From the NCBI RefSeq assembly GCF_900162615.1, contig NZ_FUFN01000010.1, forward strand, positions 2,563,879-2,627,878: DNA of 64,000 nt. The letters run 5' to 3'. The notes under the pieces are model-generated. The model was not told where the DNA came from and did not search any database. It was given only the letters and a program-made list of their open reading frames with translations. The translations under genes were made by a program, and so were the position numbers. Of this stretch, positions 60,941 through 64,000 are shown piece after piece. Each line of letters begins with the position of its first letter. Within the stretch, counting starts at the first letter, position 1. Source of the DNA: Virgibacillus proomii (GTDB taxonomy: Bacteria; Bacillota; Bacilli; Bacillales; Amphibacillaceae).

Positions 60941-62122
60941 ATGAAAAGCTTTGGTTTATTATTTCGAATATTTTTAGCAATTATACTAGGTATTGCTATT
61001 GGTTCTTTCGTTAATAATTGGTTTATTCGCTTTTTTGCTACTTTTAATGACATTTTTGGTAGTTTTTTAGGATTTATTATTCCTTTAATTATTATTGGTT
61101 TTATTGTTCCGGGTATTGGATCATTAGGTAAAGGTGCAGGTAAATTATTGGGCTTAACTGCTGTAATCGCTTATACATCGACTATTATTGCTGGTATCAT
61201 AGCATTTATATCAGCGAAATTGCTTTACCCAAGCTTGTTAACCCAACAATCTCTACAATCATTTTCCGATCCTTCCAAAGCATTAAGCAGTGGGTTTATT
61301 GAAATAGAAATGCCACCCCCTATGGAAGTGATGACTGCATTATTACTCTCGTTTGTAATTGGTTTGGGAATCGCAGCGATTAAAGGAGATGTACTTTATA
61401 AATTATCACTTGATTTTCGTGATATCATTCATTTAGTTATTGAAAAAGTGATCATCCCATTACTACCTTTTCATATTTTCGGGATTTTTGCTAATATGAC
61501 TGCTGCTGGTCAAGTTAGCACGATTTTATCGGTTTTTGCTAAAGTGTTTGTCATGATCATTGTTCTGCATTTACTCTACTTATTTTTACAATATAGCTTT
61601 GCTGGTATGATAAGTAAACAAAACCCTATCAAAATGATTCAAACAATGGCACCAGCATATTTCACAGCGCTTGGGACACAGTCTTCAGCTGCAACTATCC
61701 CTGTCACCTTGAAACATGCAAAAAAACTAAAAGTACGAAGCAGCATTGCTGACTTTACAATACCATTATTGGCGAATATCCATCTTTCTGGAAGTACTAT
61801 CACAATTGTTAGTTGTGCACTAGCTGTAATCTTCTTACAAGGGGATGCTGCATCATTTAGTACCATATTCCCCTTTATTATTATGTTAGGATTCACTATG
61901 GTTGCCGCACCTGGTGTACCAGGAGGTGCAGTGATGGCTGCGGTGGGTCTATTGAAAAGCATGCTTGGCTTTGATGCTACCATGGTATCGCTTATGATTG
62001 CATTATATCTGGCACAAGATAGTCTTGGTACAGCTTGTAATGTAACTGGAGACGGTGCTATTACTTCAATTACTGATACGTTAAGGAAAAGAACCGCAAA
62101 AGAAGAAGCAAGTATTTTGTAA
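60941..62122 (+). CDS. Dicarboxylate/amino acid:cation symporter (DAACS family)
   Basis: A membrane transporter of 393 residues with about eight transmembrane helices and two re-entrant loops. The core motif AYFTALGTQSSAATIPVT (about 231-248) is the serine-rich loop of DAACS carriers, and NVTGDGAITSI near the C-terminus corresponds to the substrate/cation-binding NxxGD region. It probably takes up a dicarboxylate or amino acid with sodium or protons; the exact substrate cannot be read. Start ATG 60941 has GGGAGG upstream. Confidence 0.93.
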   Translation: MKSFGLLFRIFLAIILGIAIGSFVNNWFIRFFATFNDIFGSFLGFIIPLIIIGFIVPGIGSLGKGAGKLLGLTAVIAYTSTIIAGIIAFISAKLLYPSLLTQQSLQSFSDPSKALSSGFIEIEMPPPMEVMTALLLSFVIGLGIAAIKGDVLYKLSLDFRDIIHLVIEKVIIPLLPFHIFGIFANMTAAGQVSTILSVFAKVFVMIIVLHLLYLFLQYSFAGMISKQNPIKMIQTMAPAYFTALGTQSSAATIPVTLKHAKKLKVRSSIADFTIPLLANIHLSGSTITIVSCALAVIFLQGDAASFSTIFPFIIMLGFTMVAAPGVPGGAVMAAVGLLKSMLGFDATMVSLMIALYLAQDSLGTACNVTGDGAITSITDTLRKRTAKEEASIL

Positions 62123-62254
62123 TGAATGAAGGGACTGACCCAAGAGACTGCTAATAAGTGGTTTTAAGGTCGGTACCTTTATTTATTCAACCTGAATGGT
62201 GGTATCGGTATAAAACAGATACCTGTCGAGATAAAAGACGGGCCTTGTCAAATG

Positions 62255-62880
62255 TGGTGGCAACTTCCACCAACTGTTTTGATTTCACATGATTTTTTTA
62301 ATCTCTTGTTGCTACAATACAATATGTTTCATTCACTCAAAGCTTTTAATCCCAAATGAATTACGTTTTAACAGTTTTATGGTATTATTTACTTCTGCCA
62401 TATAGCCATTGTTAAATGGGTACATAAACGAATGTACAATTTCTTTTTTCCAGCATTAGAATGTTCCTTACACGCTGAAATGCTTCCAAATTGGAGCTTT
62501 TCATAGCTTCCATACAGGATTCCAAGCTTGATTTTGCGTTTTTGTTACTTTCTTTAACCATATATCTAGCTTATTTTTAACTGGTAGGCTTCTTCTAAGC
62601 AAGGATCTATAAGAAGCAGCTTGACCGCCTTTTCTTTCTCGTCTTCATTTAACTTATAAAGCGATTTCCATATTAATTTTTTACTTCGCTTTACCGTTTC
62701 TTCACAACGCTCTTCATCTAATGCTCCATAAACCTGTTTCATATAGTGAAATCGATCGGTTATGATCAGTGGGCTTTCCCAACAGTATGTTTAAAGGATT
62801 TGGGTAAATTCATCAAGACGATTTTCACACTTCCAGTATCACAGGACTGTTATTAGGGATTAAAACCAAAACATATGGAC
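62255..62880 (-). pseudogene. Decayed ISL3-family transposase
   Basis: Minus-strand fragments in several frames match ISL3 transposases: DRFHYMKQVYGALDEERCEE, RSKKLIWKSLYKLNEDEKEK, then LIDPCLEEAYQLKN, SSNLEAFQRV and NNGYMAEVNNTIKLLKRNSF (the conserved YxExxNxxIKxLKRxxxG block). Stops and frameshifts separate them. A possible terminal sequence GGGCCTTGTCAAATGTGGTG (62239-62258) resembles ISL3 inverted repeats; the other end was not found, so the element is truncated. It lies between the symporter gene and the rRNA operon end. Confidence 0.75.
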
Positions 62881-63081
62881 ATATAGAATTATGAGCGATT
62901 AAAAATGGTGGATTGCTGGTTAAAGGGGGAGGAAATTCTGTACAGACTTCTATAAAATGATGTTACCTATTGTCTGGTAACTCAAAATTATCAAAAGAGG
63001 GGGAAGGCAGATATTTTTTTGTTTGCTTATAAAACCTTGTCGAGATAAAAGACACCACCACATTCAGTATCAGTCACACAA

Positions 63082-63114
63082 AAAAACTGACCATTTAAAA
63101 AAGGTCAGTTTTTC
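63082..63114 (-). terminator. Terminator of the rRNA operon
   Basis: On the minus strand AAAACTGACC (63114-63105) pairs with GGTCAGTTTT (63094-63085) and is followed by more T residues. It lies 8 bases after the 5S gene. Confidence 0.9.
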
Positions 63115-63121
63115 TTAGTAT

Positions 63122-63237
63122 GCCTGGCGGCGTCTTACTCTTGCAGGGGCAAAGCCCCAACTACCATCAGCGCTGGAGAGCTTAACTTCTGTGTTCGGTA
63201 TGGAAACAGGTGTGACCTCTCCGCTATTGCTACCAGA
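63122..63237 (-). rRNA. rrf: 5S ribosomal RNA
   Basis: The minus strand reads TCTGGTAGCAATAGCGGAGA, then GGTCACACCTGTTTCCATAC, CGAACACAGAAGTTAAGCTC, and ends GACGCCGCCAGGC. These are the standard 5S segments of Bacillus at the expected length of about 116 nt. It follows the 23S gene after about 160 bases and precedes a terminator. No tRNA gene was seen between 23S and 5S or after 5S. Confidence 0.97.
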
Positions 63238-63400
63238 CATACTTATGATTTTACTGTCTTTGTGAGCTTCTAAAAAATAGGCACAAGCCTTATTATAATT
63301 GTTTTCGTAAAAAAAGCAAGTACTTTTCATCAAAAAATATGGATCATACCTTAAAAACTAAATAAGAGATCATTCAACGACTATCTTTCCATTAGATTTA
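63238..63400 (-). other. 23S-5S spacer
   Basis: A 163-base AT-rich spacer with no tRNA. It should carry the RNase processing stems that flank the mature 23S and 5S rRNAs. Confidence 0.7.

Positions 63401-64000
<600 letters not shown>

Noticed and set aside
63238..63400. Possible tRNA gene in the 23S-5S spacer
   Set aside because: No cloverleaf arms or GTTCGA-type T-loop were seen; only AT-rich spacer.

Overview
The window is a low-GC chromosomal segment from an endospore-forming member of the Bacillaceae. The evidence is an alpha/beta-type small acid-soluble spore protein, a GerW/YtfJ spore protein, a RefZ-like regulator, Firmicutes-type ribosome binding sites, and a gene order that largely follows the Bacillus subtilis ytxK-to-ytfP region. 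My inference is a halophilic or alkaliphilic relative (Oceanobacillus/Virgibacillus-like), partly because of the MotPS sodium-type stator genes. The species cannot be fixed from the sequence alone.

Layout. 1-5.7 kb: the end of a universal stress protein, ytxK-ackA, tpx, ytfI-ytfJ and a NAD kinase. 6.3-9.2 kb: a spore DNA-protecting protein and the nifZ-thiI pair for 4-thiouridine. 9.4-16 kb: ezrA, refZ, a free-methionine-sulfoxide reductase, a GGDEF protein, and rpsD with its own promoter and leader. 16-23 kb is accessory and decayed: phage terminase and small-gene relics, an LXG polymorphic toxin with its immunity gene, a broken VanZ-like gene, a class II histone-deacetylase-like hydrolase, a DUF4064 membrane protein and a YxeA-like relic. 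23.7-31.5 kb: tyrS with a remote tyrosine T-box, a class A penicillin-binding protein where B. subtilis has acsA, and acuABC. 31.7-45.2 kb: motPS, ccpA, aroA (chorismate mutase-DAHP synthase), an extended FtsA-like ATPase, ytxHG, murC, a nicotinate phosphoribosyltransferase and sftA. 45.4-60.8 kb: ytpP-ytpQ-ytpR, an IS1182 relic, ytoQ, a DUF84 phosphatase, ytoP, ytzB, ytnP, trmB, ytzH, ytmP, ytlQ, thpR, a pseudouridine synthase, a MurJ/YtgP-type flippase, ytfP and a small protein. 60.9-64 kb: a dicarboxylate/amino acid symporter, a decayed ISL3 transposase, and the 3' end of an rRNA operon (23S, 5S, terminator) on the minus strand.

The most unusual signal is an interspersed repeat family with units of about 150-190 bp. 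Each unit starts near GATAAAGTGAAACTTCATTC and ends near CACCTTACATGCGGGATAAA. Units occur singly (3.4 kb), in tandem (6.0-6.3 kb), and as two-unit blocks inside a 440-450 bp element with shared ends (25.16-25.61 and 47.65-48.09 kb). They carry several conserved inverted repeats, and in one hairpin both arms change together between copies, which suggests a structured element. One two-unit element sits between the tyrosine T-box terminator and tyrS, making the tyrS leader unusually long.

Together the genes are mostly housekeeping: acetate and acetyl-CoA metabolism (ackA, acuABC, ccpA), tRNA modification and charging (thiI, nifZ, trmB, tyrS), cell wall and division (pbp, murC, ezrA, sftA, flippase), and redox repair (tpx, fRMsr, ytpP). 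Recent gene gain and loss is concentrated at 16-23 kb, 47-49 kb and 62-63 kb.
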